Notes: generated by a model not told the origin, from the letters alone. Shown: positions 53,463 to 63,468, numbered from the stretch's first letter. The stretch is 64,000 bases of DNA from Runella zeae DSM 19591 (GCF_000423565.1 NZ_KE384037.1:1-64000); one strand, 5' to 3'. Numbers and translations: made by a program.

Positions 53463-53556
53463 GAAGCTATTCAATACCTAGAGTGGCATTTAAGCTAAGT
53501 AAAATCATACTCAAAAACCCTTACTATTTTTTATAACACCTTAACTTTTTAAAGTA

Positions 53557-55155
53557 ATGTCTGAAACTGCAAGCGCTGCCGAAAAAGGGCAGAAAAAGCA
53601 AAGCCTAGCCGCAATCATCGGCGCCTCATCGGTAGGAACGATGATCGAATGGTACGACTTCTACATCTTCGGAAGCTTGGCTACCATCATCGCTACCAAA
53701 TTCTTTCCGGATGGCAATCCCACCGCCGCCTTTCTTTCTACCTTAGCTACCTTTGCCGCTGGGTTTGTGGTGCGGCCTTTTGGCGCTATTTTCTTTGGGC
53801 GCCTTGGTGATTTGATTGGCCGCAAATACACCTTCATGGTCACGCTACTGCTGATGGGAGGGGCTACTTTCATGATTGGGTTGATTCCTAGCTACGAAAC
53901 CATCGGTTTTTTGGCCCCTACTTTAGTGCTTCTATTGAGGCTCTTACAAGGGCTCGCGCTAGGAGGAGAATATGGAGGAGCTGCTACCTACGTAGCCGAG
54001 CACTCCCCCGCCGACAAACGAGGCTTCTGGACTTCGTGGATTCAGATTACGGCTACAGCAGGCTTGTTTGTATCACTGATTGTGATTCAGGTGACCCAAA
54101 ACAGCATGTCGAAAGAAGCTTTTGCTGATTGGGGCTGGCGGGTACCTTTTTTGGTGTCTATCCTGATGGTGTATGTATCGGTGTTGATTCGTAAAAATAT
54201 GCACGAGTCTCCGCTTTTTGCCAAAGCCAAAGCAGAAGGAAAGACTTCAACTAATCCTTTGAAAGAATCTTTTGGCAATCGATACAACTTCAAATTTGTG
54301 CTTCTTGCTTTGTTAGGAGCTACTATGGGACAAGGGGTAGTGTGGTACACGGGGCAATTTTATGCGTTGAGTTTTTTACAAAAAGTAATGGCAATTGACC
54401 TTCAGCAATCCAACGAACTTATGACCTATGCATTGGTATTGGGAACGCCCTTCTTCGTATTTTTTGGATGGCTTTCCGACAAGATTGGTCGTAAGGGTAT
54501 TATGCTAGCGGGGATGCTCATTGCTATTTTATCGTATCGTACGATTTACGAAAAAATGTACCAAACCACCAATTTTAAAAATAAAACGGAAATCACCGAC
54601 AAGACGAGTATTGAAGTATCTCGCAAATTGGAGGTAAAGGATGGCGTGGCTACGAAAGATTCGTTGATTACGACTACCACCAAGAAAGAATTTACAGACG
54701 GCACTAAATATGAAGAAAAAAAGATTGAGAAAATCTTAGCCGTTGCGGCAGCCGACGCCCCTAAACCTGAAATCAAAAAAACCGTTACAATCAACGACAG
54801 CGACAAATGGACCTTGATATGGTTGGTATTCATTCAAGTGATTTTTGTCACCATGGTATATGGCCCTATCGCGGCATTCTTAGTAGAAATGTTTCCTACG
54901 CGCATTCGTTACACTTCTATGTCGTTGCCTTATCACGTCGGAAATGGAGTTTTTGGAGGATTACTACCTACCATCGCAACGGCGCTTGTAGCCTCAGCTG
55001 GCAAAGCCAACGAAACCGCCACTGCCGCTGGTCAGGCTGCTCCATACGCCGCCCCTTATTTGGAGGGTCTTTGGTACCCTATTGTGATAGCGGGTATTTG
55101 CTTCGTCATTGGGCTATTGTATATCAATGGCAAAGACCGTAATGTAAACGACTAA
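53557..55155 (+). CDS. MHS-family MFS carboxylate transporter with a hydrophilic insertion
   Basis: This 532-residue carrier belongs to the metabolite:H+ symporter group (IEWYDFYIFGSLA at residue 30, GRLGDLIGRKYTF at 81, GGEYGGAATYVAEHSPADKRG near 136). Such carriers import small carboxylates such as propionate, citrate or alpha-ketoglutarate. Between the eighth-ninth and tenth helices there is a charged insertion at about residues 329-416 (54541-54804) rich in K, T, E and D. It is absent from the standard MHS layout, so it may be a cytosolic or periplasmic domain for contact with a partner. It is followed by two tiny membrane genes. Confidence 0.88.
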   Translation: MSETASAAEKGQKKQSLAAIIGASSVGTMIEWYDFYIFGSLATIIATKFFPDGNPTAAFLSTLATFAAGFVVRPFGAIFFGRLGDLIGRKYTFMVTLLLMGGATFMIGLIPSYETIGFLAPTLVLLLRLLQGLALGGEYGGAATYVAEHSPADKRGFWTSWIQITATAGLFVSLIVIQVTQNSMSKEAFADWGWRVPFLVSILMVYVSVLIRKNMHESPLFAKAKAEGKTSTNPLKESFGNRYNFKFVLLALLGATMGQGVVWYTGQFYALSFLQKVMAIDLQQSNELMTYALVLGTPFFVFFGWLSDKIGRKGIMLAGMLIAILSYRTIYEKMYQTTNFKNKTEITDKTSIEVSRKLEVKDGVATKDSLITTTTKKEFTDGTKYEEKKIEKILAVAAADAPKPEIKKTVTINDSDKWTLIWLVFIQVIFVTMVYGPIAAFLVEMFPTRIRYTSMSLPYHVGNGVFGGLLPTIATALVASAGKANETATAAGQAAPYAAPYLEGLWYPIVIAGICFVIGLLYINGKDRNVND

Positions 55156-55237
55156 TACCACTTTTGATAACCAAAAAGCTGACTCACAAAAGCTTTTTTC
55201 AAATCCTTTCATCTATTCTTTTCAAAACGAAAATACA

Positions 55238-55462
55238 ATGAACACAATAAAAAGACTTGCCGGTGTACTTTGGCTCATCGTGGGAGCTGCCGCCGGATAC
55301 TATCTTTTAATCAATCAGGCTATTCCAAAGTTTAGTACTGGCAAATCGGAAGATTTGATTCCTGCCGGGATTTATACCTTCATCTTATGCCCCCTCATTG
55401 TGGGAAGCTTAGCCACTTTTGGAATATATGCCCTCAAAGGTGAATACGATAATCAAAATTAG
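55238..55462 (+). CDS. Small membrane protein, partner of the MHS carrier (DUF6814-like)
   Basis: This is a 74-residue protein with two membrane helices (VLWLIVGAAAGYYLLI and FILCPLIVGSLATFGIYAL) and an acidic tail. Small proteins of this kind are typically found next to MHS/MFS carriers in Bacteroidota. It sits 82 bases after the carrier. Its role is probably assembly or stability of the transporter; that is an inference. Confidence 0.7.
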   Translation: MNTIKRLAGVLWLIVGAAAGYYLLINQAIPKFSTGKSEDLIPAGIYTFILCPLIVGSLATFGIYALKGEYDNQN

Positions 55463-55567
55463 GTTTAGGGTTTAGTAGTATGGATGGTTGTTGAGGTGAA
55501 ATATATCTTCGACAACCATTTTTTAACCCTCTCTTTACGGTCTTAAATCCAAATACACTCCTTTTTC

Positions 55568-55777
55568 ATGAATCGTAACCGCGAATTATTGTTGGCCTGT
55601 TTATGTATATTGACCATGGCGATATTCAATACGCCTCTTTTGTCGATAGCCAATTATGATGCTTTTATAAGCGGGATTCCAGTATTTTATGTTTTTCTTT
55701 TTGGAGGTTGGTTGGGGATTATTTTAATCATTGCTTGGCTCGTGCGCCAACCCAAACAAGATACTGACGATGAGTAG
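55568..55777 (+). CDS. Small two-helix membrane protein overlapping the sensor gene
   Basis: This is a 69-residue protein with helices at about 7-28 and 40-60 and a charged C-terminus (RQPKQDTDDE). Its last eight bases overlap the start of the SLC5-kinase gene (55770-55777), so translation is coupled. This mirrors the tiny subunits (DUF4212/DUF485-like) found before solute:sodium symporters and suggests that it is an accessory subunit of the sensor. Confidence 0.7.
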   Translation: MNRNRELLLACLCILTMAIFNTPLLSIANYDAFISGIPVFYVFLFGGWLGIILIIAWLVRQPKQDTDDE

Positions 55778-58475
55778 TTTGTGGATTATTACATTGTCTT
55801 TGATTTATCTATTGGTATTGTTTGGTATCGCCAACTGGGCCGAACGTCGTGCAGTGGCACATCGAAGCCTCGTCAACAATCCCTATGTGTATGCTTTATC
55901 ATTGGCTGTTTATTGTACTGCTTGGACTTTTTATGGTAGTGTGGGTCGAGCCGCCGAAAGTGGGCCTGATTTTTTGAGTGTGTACATCGGGCCTACTTTT
56001 TTGATTCCCCTTTGGTGGGTCATTTTCCGAAAAATCATTCGGATTTGTAAAGTTCAGCGGATTACGAGCATTGCCGATTTTATCTCGGCTCGTTATGGTA
56101 AAAATCGAACCTTAGGCGGTATTGTCACCTTGGTGTGTTTGTTGGGGATTGTGCCTTATATTTCGATTCAGCTCAAAGCTATTACGATGAGTTTTTCGAT
56201 TTTATCGGAGCATCAGCCTTTGGCTACGCAATCGTTTTGGTCAGACCAATCGTTTTATATTGCGTTAGCACTCATTGTTTTCACCATTTTATTTGGTACA
56301 CGCAAACTCGAAGCCAACGAGCGCCATGAGGGTCTTGTAGCGGCGATTGCGTTTGAGTCTTTGATTAAATTATTCACCTTCATTGCGGTAGGTTTATTTG
56401 TAACCTTTGGGCTTTTTAATGGCTTTACGGATATATTCTCACGCGCTGCTAAAGTACCTGACCTACAAAAGCTCTTTGTTTTACCTCAACAACAAACCGG
56501 TAGCTGGTTTTGGCACTGCTTATTGGCGGCGATTGCCATTTTGTTTTTACCACGTCAATTCCAACTTACGGTAGTAGAAAACATCAACGAAAATCATCTC
56601 CGCAAAGCGCAGTGGCTTTTTCCGCTTTATTTGCTCATTATCAATATATTCGTTTTGCCAATTGCCCTCAGCGGAAAGCTTATTTTCGAAAACGACACAA
56701 TCCCCTCTGATACTTATCTACTTGCTTTGCCCTTGCATTTCAAGCAACAAGGATTGGCGTTTTTGACGTATTTGGGAGGTTTTTCGGCGGCTACCAGTAT
56801 GATTATTGTAGAGTGTACCGCCCTTACGGTAATGTTTACCAACAATCTCCTAATGCCTGTTTTGGTAGGCCGTCCAAGCTGGCAAAAGCGGCTTGGAAGT
56901 TCAGGCGGAAGTTTTGTACTCAATGCCCGCCGACTATTTATTGGGGGGATTATTCTCTTGGCTTATTTATACTATAAAAACGTCAGTGACAAATACTCGT
57001 TGGTATCGGTAGGCATGGTTTCTTTTGCAGCAGTGGCGCAATTTGCCCCTGCCGCCTTAGGCGGGATTTTCTGGAAAAAAGCCAATCTGGTAGGTGCGAT
57101 GGGCGGCATTTTGGCTGGAAGCACCGTATGGCTTTATACCCTTATTATTCCTTCTATGGTTTCAAACGGTTTTATTTCAACTGATTTTTTAACGTATGGC
57201 CCTGCCCACGTCAGTTGGCTACGCCCCGAAGCGCTCTTTGGACTTGAAGGCATGGACAATCTTTCTCATGGGGTATTTTGGTCCTTGTTTTTCAATTTGA
57301 TTTTTTACGTATGTGGTTCGCTTCATTTCGGTCAAAGTGCCCTTGAGCACAACCAAGCGGCTTTATTTGTTGATATTTTCAAATATGATACATCCTATGA
57401 ACGCTCGGTCGCTTGGCGCGGAAAAGCCCTCATTACCGACATTGTGACACTCATGAGCAAATTTTTTGGGAAACCACGCGCCGAAAGGGCGCTTACGCTC
57501 TACGCTCGCCGCAACAAACTAAGTCTCCAAACCAAATACGCCGACCCCATGCTGGTCAACTACGCCGAAAAAATGCTCAGCGGAGCGATTGGCGCGGCTT
57601 CTGCGCGTATTGTGGTAGCTTCGGTTGCTAAAGAAGAACGCATTACGGTCGATGAAGTAATTGATATTCTCAAAACATCCCAAGAACTGAAGACTGTTAA
57701 TGAGGAGCTTACCCGAAAATCTCGCGAACTAGAAGCTTTGACGCATCAACTCAAAGAGGCCAATGACAAACTTAGGGTATCAGAGCAGCAAAAGGATGAT
57801 TTTTTAGCTACCGTAACCCACGAAATCCGCACTCCGCTGACGTCGATTCGGGCTTTGTCCGAAATAATCCACGATAATCCTGACATGGAGCTTGCGCAAC
57901 AGCAACATTTTCTGAATACTATCATCAAAGAATCTGATAGACTCACCCGACTCGTCAATCAGGTGTTGGATTTGGAAAGGTACGAAACAGGTCGCTATCA
58001 GCTTTCTAAAGAAGTTTTTTCGATTCAGAGCCTTATCTCCGAATCTATCAACTCAATTGAGCAGTTAGCCAAAGAAAAAGAAATCATTATCAAAACATCT
58101 TATGACGGTTCGTTGGGCAATATCTACAGCGATTACGACCGATTGATGCAAGTTTTGATTAATCTTCTATCAAATGCTATTAAGTTTTGCCCTGCCCAAA
58201 ACGGTTTAATTGAAGTAGGGGCAAAAGTAGAAAATGGTATTTTACTAATAAGCGTCAAAGACAATGGCACCGGCATCAGTCCTGAACAGCAAGCCCTCAT
58301 CTTCGATAAATTCTATCAAGCAGAGTCCAAACGAACTCGCAAAGTCAAAGGAAGTGGGCTTGGGCTAGCGATTTCAAAAAAAATCATCGAACTATGCGAA
58401 GGCGACATTCAAGTACAGAGCAGCTTAGGCAAAGGAGCGGTTTTTACGCTTCAAATTCCCACTAGGGTATCCTAA
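55770..58475 (+). CDS. SLC5/SSS-STAC-histidine kinase fusion sensor (CbrA/CrbS-like)
   Basis: This is a 901-residue sensor from ATG 55770 (the longer frame from TTG at 55731 would overlap the previous gene much more). About 13 helices of a solute:sodium symporter domain cover residues 1-525. A STAC-like segment covers about 590-640 (YAEKMLSGAIGAASARIVVASV), then a coiled coil, then the kinase: H684 in VTHEIRTPLTS, N-box NLLSNAIKFCP near 798, DNGTGIS near 831 and GSGLGLAISKK near 861. This architecture is that of CbrA and CrbS, which sense transported nutrients, acetate in the CrbS case. A receiver-only protein follows. Confidence 0.92.
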   Translation: MSSLWIITLSLIYLLVLFGIANWAERRAVAHRSLVNNPYVYALSLAVYCTAWTFYGSVGRAAESGPDFLSVYIGPTFLIPLWWVIFRKIIRICKVQRITSIADFISARYGKNRTLGGIVTLVCLLGIVPYISIQLKAITMSFSILSEHQPLATQSFWSDQSFYIALALIVFTILFGTRKLEANERHEGLVAAIAFESLIKLFTFIAVGLFVTFGLFNGFTDIFSRAAKVPDLQKLFVLPQQQTGSWFWHCLLAAIAILFLPRQFQLTVVENINENHLRKAQWLFPLYLLIINIFVLPIALSGKLIFENDTIPSDTYLLALPLHFKQQGLAFLTYLGGFSAATSMIIVECTALTVMFTNNLLMPVLVGRPSWQKRLGSSGGSFVLNARRLFIGGIILLAYLYYKNVSDKYSLVSVGMVSFAAVAQFAPAALGGIFWKKANLVGAMGGILAGSTVWLYTLIIPSMVSNGFISTDFLTYGPAHVSWLRPEALFGLEGMDNLSHGVFWSLFFNLIFYVCGSLHFGQSALEHNQAALFVDIFKYDTSYERSVAWRGKALITDIVTLMSKFFGKPRAERALTLYARRNKLSLQTKYADPMLVNYAEKMLSGAIGAASARIVVASVAKEERITVDEVIDILKTSQELKTVNEELTRKSRELEALTHQLKEANDKLRVSEQQKDDFLATVTHEIRTPLTSIRALSEIIHDNPDMELAQQQHFLNTIIKESDRLTRLVNQVLDLERYETGRYQLSKEVFSIQSLISESINSIEQLAKEKEIIIKTSYDGSLGNIYSDYDRLMQVLINLLSNAIKFCPAQNGLIEVGAKVENGILLISVKDNGTGISPEQQALIFDKFYQAESKRTRKVKGSGLGLAISKKIIELCEGDIQVQSSLGKGAVFTLQIPTRVS

Positions 58476-58644
58476 AAACCACCCAAAAGCACTCTGAATA
58501 AACATTTTATAAAATATTAATCCAAAGGAATCAGCATCTATACCACTTTTGCAACTTAATTTTATTTTCAAAAAATTAATTTTCTACTTTACACCATTAT
58601 TGACACTGAAGCGATTGTAGGTTTTTACCGAAAATGTGATTAGC

Positions 58645-59028
58645 ATGACACGCCAGCATATAAAAATATTAATAGTAGACGATGAACCCAATATTTTGAT
58701 GTCGTTAGAGTTTTTGATGAAAAAAGAAGGGTATCGCGTATTTATTGCTCGCGATGGTGAAGAGGCTTTTGACATCATTCGTAGCGAAGTTCCCGATGTG
58801 GTTTTGTTAGACATCATGATGCCCAAAGTCAACGGTTATGAGGTATGCACTTTTATCAAAACTAGTCCAGCGTACCAGCACATCAAAGTTGTTTTTATGA
58901 GTTCAAAAAGTCGAGAAATCGATTTGCAAAAAGGATATGAGTTGGGGGCAGACTTGTATATACCCAAGCCGTTTTCGACCCGTGACATGGTAGCCAAGGT
59001 AAATTCGCTTGCGACAAGCACCTTGTAA
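58645..59028 (+). CDS. Receiver-only response regulator
   Basis: This is a 127-residue CheY-like protein: acidic DDE near residue 12, phosphoacceptor D56 in VLLDIMMPK, S/T and the conserved K of PKPFS near residue 112. There is no output domain, unlike CrbR/CbrB, which carry DNA-binding domains. It either relays phosphate to another regulator or acts by protein contact. ATG at 58645 is chosen; a GTG at 58636 is possible. The propionyl-CoA-synthetase-like gene follows 24 bases later. Confidence 0.85.
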   Translation: MTRQHIKILIVDDEPNILMSLEFLMKKEGYRVFIARDGEEAFDIIRSEVPDVVLLDIMMPKVNGYEVCTFIKTSPAYQHIKVVFMSSKSREIDLQKGYELGADLYIPKPFSTRDMVAKVNSLATSTL

Positions 59029-59052
59029 TAAGCACTTTATATTTCATAAATC

Positions 59053-60969
59053 ATGAAATCGTCAATACAATCGTATGCTGACTTCTATGAGGCCAGTCTA
59101 GCTAGTCCTGTGGCTTTTTGGAGCCAACAAGCGGCTAAAATTGCTTGGTATGAGTCCCCCACTCAAATCCTCACCACCAATGCCCGAGGCTTTTATCGGT
59201 GGTTTGAGGGAGGCAAACTCAATACTTGCTACTTAGCAATAGACTATCATGTACAAAATGGCCGCGCTGACCAAGTAGCCCTTATTTACGATTCGCCCGT
59301 CACTCAGCAAATTCAAAAATATACTTATCGTGAGCTTCAAACTCAAGTAGCAAAACTGGCGGGAGCATTGCGCAATTTGGGAGTAACCAAGGGCGACTGC
59401 GTGATTATATATATGCCTATGGTACCAGAAGCTGCTTTTACGATGCTGGCTTGTGCCAGATTGGGGGCAGTTCATTCGGTGGTGTTTGGCGGTTTTGCGC
59501 CTCATGAATTAGCAATCCGAATCGACGATACCCGCCCTAAAGTCGTGGTATCGGCTTCGTGTGGTATTGAATTTGACCGAGTTGTACCCTACAAACCACT
59601 CCTTGATGAAGCTATCCGCCAAGCTAACTTCAAACCAACGCATTGTCTTATTCTACAACGTCCCATGACTACCGCAAGCATGGAAACCGACCGAGACATA
59701 GATTTTGAGCAAGCACTACAACAAGCCTCTCCTGCCGAATGTGCCGTATTGAATGCCCTCGACCCTCTGTATGTTTTATACACCTCCGGTACTACAGGCA
59801 AGCCCAAAGGAATCGTAAGAGACAATGGCGGTCATGCAGTAGCTATGAAATTTTCGATGGAATATGTGTATGACATAGCCCCGGGCGATATATACTGGGC
59901 GGCATCAGACTTAGGCTGGGCAGTAGGCCACTCGTATATCATATATGGGCCTCTTATTCAGGGCTGTACTACCATTTTGTTTGAAGGCAAACCTGTTCGC
60001 ACTCCCGACGCTGGCACGTTTTGGCGCATCATAGCCGCGCATAAAGTCAACGTTTTTTTTACTGCGCCTACGGCTTTTAGAGCAATCAAAAAAGAAGACC
60101 CTACCGCCGAGCATCTCCAAAAATATGACCTTAGTTCTCTAAAACAAATATTTGTGGCAGGAGAGCGCTGCGACCCACCTACTTTAGAATGGCTCCAACA
60201 AATCACCAAGGTTCCTATCATCGACCATTGGTGGCAAACCGAGTCAGGCTGGCCTATGATTGCAAATATGACAGGAGTTGAAATGTCAGCAGTAAAAGCA
60301 GGCTCTGCTACCAAGCCCGTTTGTGGATTTGATGTGCAGATTTTGGACGAAGAGGGGCATCCCCTTCCTCCCAAACACGAAGGATATGTCTGTATTAAGC
60401 TTCCGCTTCCGCCAGGCTGCCTACCTACGTTGTGGAACGACGACCACCGCTTTCAGCAGTCTTATTTATCTAAATTTCCGGGCTACTACCTTTCGGGCGA
60501 TGGTGGGTATAAAGATGAAGACGGGTATGTATATATCATGGGGCGCGTCGATGATGTCATCAATGTGGCAGGGCATCGCCTCTCGACAGGCGAAATGGAG
60601 GAATTTGTAGCATCACACCCAGCCGTAGCCGAATGTGCTGTGGTAGGAATTGCCGACGAGTTGCGGGGTCAACGTCCCGTGGGGTTTGTGGTACTCAAAG
60701 ACAAAGTGGCAATTGAAGAAAAAACTCTTGAAACAGAGCTAGTGACCATTGTACGAGAGCAAATCGGTGCGGTAGCATTTTTTAGAAATGCACTCATCGT
60801 AAAACGTCTTCCCAAAACGCGTTCGGGCAAAATCTTGAGGAAAGTAATGCGTCAAATTGCTGATGGCGAACCATATACAATTCCCTCTACCATCGATGAC
60901 CCTGCGATTTTGAGCGAAATCACCGAAGCCCTCCAAAAACGGAAGATAGGAAAAGGCTTTAGAGAATAA
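59053..60969 (+). CDS. Propionate-CoA ligase-like AMP-forming acyl-CoA synthetase
   Basis: This is a 638-residue enzyme activating a short-chain carboxylate to its CoA ester with ATP. YTSGTTGKPKGIVRDNGGHAVAM, WWQTESGWPM and LPKTRSGKILRKVMR with the acetylable lysine are the class motifs. The IVRDNGGH segment is the PrpE/ACSS3 version, in contrast to VVHTTGG of acetyl-CoA synthetase. It is in the same transcription direction and close to the receiver gene, so it belongs to the sensor operon. Confidence 0.88.
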   Translation: MKSSIQSYADFYEASLASPVAFWSQQAAKIAWYESPTQILTTNARGFYRWFEGGKLNTCYLAIDYHVQNGRADQVALIYDSPVTQQIQKYTYRELQTQVAKLAGALRNLGVTKGDCVIIYMPMVPEAAFTMLACARLGAVHSVVFGGFAPHELAIRIDDTRPKVVVSASCGIEFDRVVPYKPLLDEAIRQANFKPTHCLILQRPMTTASMETDRDIDFEQALQQASPAECAVLNALDPLYVLYTSGTTGKPKGIVRDNGGHAVAMKFSMEYVYDIAPGDIYWAASDLGWAVGHSYIIYGPLIQGCTTILFEGKPVRTPDAGTFWRIIAAHKVNVFFTAPTAFRAIKKEDPTAEHLQKYDLSSLKQIFVAGERCDPPTLEWLQQITKVPIIDHWWQTESGWPMIANMTGVEMSAVKAGSATKPVCGFDVQILDEEGHPLPPKHEGYVCIKLPLPPGCLPTLWNDDHRFQQSYLSKFPGYYLSGDGGYKDEDGYVYIMGRVDDVINVAGHRLSTGEMEEFVASHPAVAECAVVGIADELRGQRPVGFVVLKDKVAIEEKTLETELVTIVREQIGAVAFFRNALIVKRLPKTRSGKILRKVMRQIADGEPYTIPSTIDDPAILSEITEALQKRKIGKGFRE

Positions 60970-61125
60970 AAATCTCAATAGGTTTCATAATTTTCTATAC
61001 TTGTTTAGCAATTTTGTGATATTTTTTTCACTCAATCGGGAAAATGTTTTGCTATTTTTAGACCCACATTTCATCACCACTCGTTCCTTACATTAACCTT
61101 AATCAATCCAAAACATCAATAAATC

Positions 61126-63015
61126 ATGCGTATACGTACTTTTGAAGACTATCAAGCTGCCTATCAACATAGTGTGGAAGACCCTGAAGGCTTTTGGGCA
61201 GAAGTAGCACAAGAATTCAAATGGCATAAACCTTGGAAGCGGGTATTAGACTGGAATTTTGAAGAGCCTAATGTGAAGTGGTTTGTAGGTGGCAAAACCA
61301 ATATTACCGAAAATGCGCTCGATAGACATCTCAGAGAATTAGGAAATCATCCTGCTATTATTTGGGAGCCCAACGACCCCTCTGATCCAAGCGTAACGCT
61401 TACTTATAAAATGCTCCATGACCAAGTGTGTCGATTTGCGAATGTACTCAAACGCAATGGAGTTCAGAAAGGAGACCGTGTGTGTATTTACCTTCCGATG
61501 GTGCCCGAAGCCGCCATAGCGATTTTGGCTTGTGCCCGCATTGGTGCCATACATTCAGTGGTTTTTGGTGGATTTTCGGCCCAATCTCTTACCGACCGTA
61601 TCAATGACTCCAATTGTAAGGTCATCGTTACGTCAGACGGAGCAGCGCGGGGCAATAAAAACATCCCGATGAAAGATACTGTCGATGATGCCCTCATCGC
61701 TTGTCCTTCAGTCCAAAAAGTAATTGTACTCACCCACACTCGTACCCCTATCTCTATGATTAAAGGGCGCGACGTATGGTGGGAGAGTGAAATGAAGCAA
61801 GTCACTTCCGACTGCCCTGCTCAAGTGATGGACTCAGAAGATCCTCTCTTTATTCTTTACACTTCAGGTTCCACTGGTAAGCCCAAAGGGGTAGTTCATA
61901 CCACGGGTGGCTACATGGTTTATACGGCTTATACATTCCAAAATGTATTCCAATACGAACCCGGTCAAATCCACTTTTGTACTGCCGATGTGGGCTGGAT
62001 TACAGGGCATAGTTATATTGTTTATGGCCCATTGTTGAGCGGTGCTACCACGGTGATGTTTGAGGGGGTGCCTACCTATCCTGACGCAGGACGTTTTTGG
62101 GATATTGTGGATAAACACAAAGTGGATATTCTTTATACCGCCCCCACGGCCATTAGATCATTGATGGGCTTTGGCCTCAAATATGTTGAAGAAAAAGACT
62201 TAAGTTCATTGAAAGTTTTGGGTTCGGTGGGTGAGCCTATCAATGAAGAAGCGTGGAATTGGTATAACGAAAACATCGGTAAAGGCCGCTGCCCCATCGT
62301 TGATACTTGGTGGCAAACCGAGAATGGTGGTATTTTGATTTCGCCTATTGCAGGTGTTACCAAAACCAAACCTACTTATGCCACATTACCACTTCCGGGT
62401 GTACAACCTGTATTGGTAGATGAGGCCGGCAATGAAATTGAAGGAAATGGCGTGAGCGGCAACTTATGCATTAAATTCCCGTGGCCGTCTATCATTCGTA
62501 CCACTTGGGGCGACCACGAGCGTTGCCGCCAAACTTACTTCTCTACTTATCCTGGAAAGTATTTTACGGGCGACGGGTGTCTCCGCGACGAAGATGGCTA
62601 CTATCGCATCACAGGACGGGTAGATGATGTCCTGAACGTATCGGGACACCGTATCGGGACAGCTGAGGTCGAAAACGCCATCAATATGCACTCTGATGTG
62701 ATTGAAAGTGCGGTAGTAGGTTATCCACATGATATTAAAGGACAAGGGATTTATGCTTTTGTGATTAGCGAAAATCTACTCGACGACGAGGACTTGTCAA
62801 GACGCGATATTTTGGCAACTGTAACACGTATTATTGGGCCGATTGCCAAGCCTGACAAAATTCAGTTTGTGAGGGGATTGCCCAAGACTCGCTCAGGTAA
62901 AATCATGCGCCGAATCCTGCGTAAAATAGCCGAAGGAGATACTTCCAACTTAGGCGATACTACCACCCTACTCGACCCTAGTGTAGTAGAAGACATCAAA
63001 GATGGAGCTCTGTAA
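61126..63015 (+). CDS. acs: Acetyl-CoA synthetase (AMP-forming)
   Basis: This 629-residue enzyme converts acetate, ATP and CoA to acetyl-CoA. Key motifs are SVVFGGFSAQSL, YTSGSTGKPKGVVHTTGGYMV, WWQTENGG and the C-terminal LPKTRSGKIMRRILRKIAEG, whose lysine is the usual acetylation control site. Length is near the family standard. It is 156 bases after the first synthetase and is followed by a strong terminator, closing the carboxylate locus. Confidence 0.95.
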   Translation: MRIRTFEDYQAAYQHSVEDPEGFWAEVAQEFKWHKPWKRVLDWNFEEPNVKWFVGGKTNITENALDRHLRELGNHPAIIWEPNDPSDPSVTLTYKMLHDQVCRFANVLKRNGVQKGDRVCIYLPMVPEAAIAILACARIGAIHSVVFGGFSAQSLTDRINDSNCKVIVTSDGAARGNKNIPMKDTVDDALIACPSVQKVIVLTHTRTPISMIKGRDVWWESEMKQVTSDCPAQVMDSEDPLFILYTSGSTGKPKGVVHTTGGYMVYTAYTFQNVFQYEPGQIHFCTADVGWITGHSYIVYGPLLSGATTVMFEGVPTYPDAGRFWDIVDKHKVDILYTAPTAIRSLMGFGLKYVEEKDLSSLKVLGSVGEPINEEAWNWYNENIGKGRCPIVDTWWQTENGGILISPIAGVTKTKPTYATLPLPGVQPVLVDEAGNEIEGNGVSGNLCIKFPWPSIIRTTWGDHERCRQTYFSTYPGKYFTGDGCLRDEDGYYRITGRVDDVLNVSGHRIGTAEVENAINMHSDVIESAVVGYPHDIKGQGIYAFVISENLLDDEDLSRRDILATVTRIIGPIAKPDKIQFVRGLPKTRSGKIMRRILRKIAEGDTSNLGDTTTLLDPSVVEDIKDGAL

Positions 63016-63041
63016 AGCATTGGCAAATCACTCTTAGTATC

Positions 63042-63072
63042 AAAAAAGCTGCTTTTAAAAAGCAGCTTTTTT
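63042..63072 (+). terminator. Terminator after acs
   Basis: AAAAAAGCTGCTTTT (63042-63056) is the exact reverse complement of AAAAGCAGCTTTTTT (63058-63072). Confidence 0.9.
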
Positions 63073-63338
63073 GTAAAACGCCAAACTTATGACATCTTTT
63101 TTTTATAGAAAAAATACTATTTTGTAACCCTACTTATTCAACATCAAAAACACTATACATATTCTCAAAAATTTGTCAAAACTCAGTTTTTTAGTTTAAA
63201 AAAAGAGCTATTAAAACCAAAACAACAAGATATACAAAAACATACCATTTGGATAAATAAATAAACTTTACTTTCAAAAAGCTCAAAAACAAACCAAAAA
63301 ATAAATTTTTATATAAAAAAACAAACAATAAATTTAAC
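63073..63338. other. Very AT-rich gene-free tract
   Basis: About 266 bases of mostly A and T, with long A-runs such as AAAAAAGAGC and AAAAACAAACAA. No gene. Such tracts can mark upstream activating (UP-like) or H-NS-type sequences, or the edge of acquired DNA. Confidence 0.6.
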
Positions 63339-63369
63339 ATAACAAATAATTTTGAAAATTATTTGTTAT
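63339..63369. promoter_or_regulatory. Perfect 31-nt palindrome overlapping a promoter -33 box
   Basis: Arms ATAACAAATAATTTT (63339-63353) and AAAATTATTTGTTAT (63355-63369) are exact reverse complements around a single central G. It covers the TTTG at 63362-63365, the placement expected of a repressor operator. Confidence 0.7.
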
Positions 63370-63394
63370 AACACATATTTTTGTATTAGCTTTG
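63362..63394 (+). promoter_or_regulatory. Promoter for an unassigned transcript
   Basis: TTTG (63362-63365), 21 bases, TAGCTTTG (63387-63394), fitting TTTG-N19-21-TAnnTTTG at all defined positions. Transcription would start near 63400. No plus-strand gene follows in the window. Confidence 0.65.
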
Positions 63395-63468
63395 AAACAC
63401 AATAGTAATTCTAGTACGTACTTTATTACTTTTATTATACTTCATCAACAACAAAGTAAGTTTCTTTA

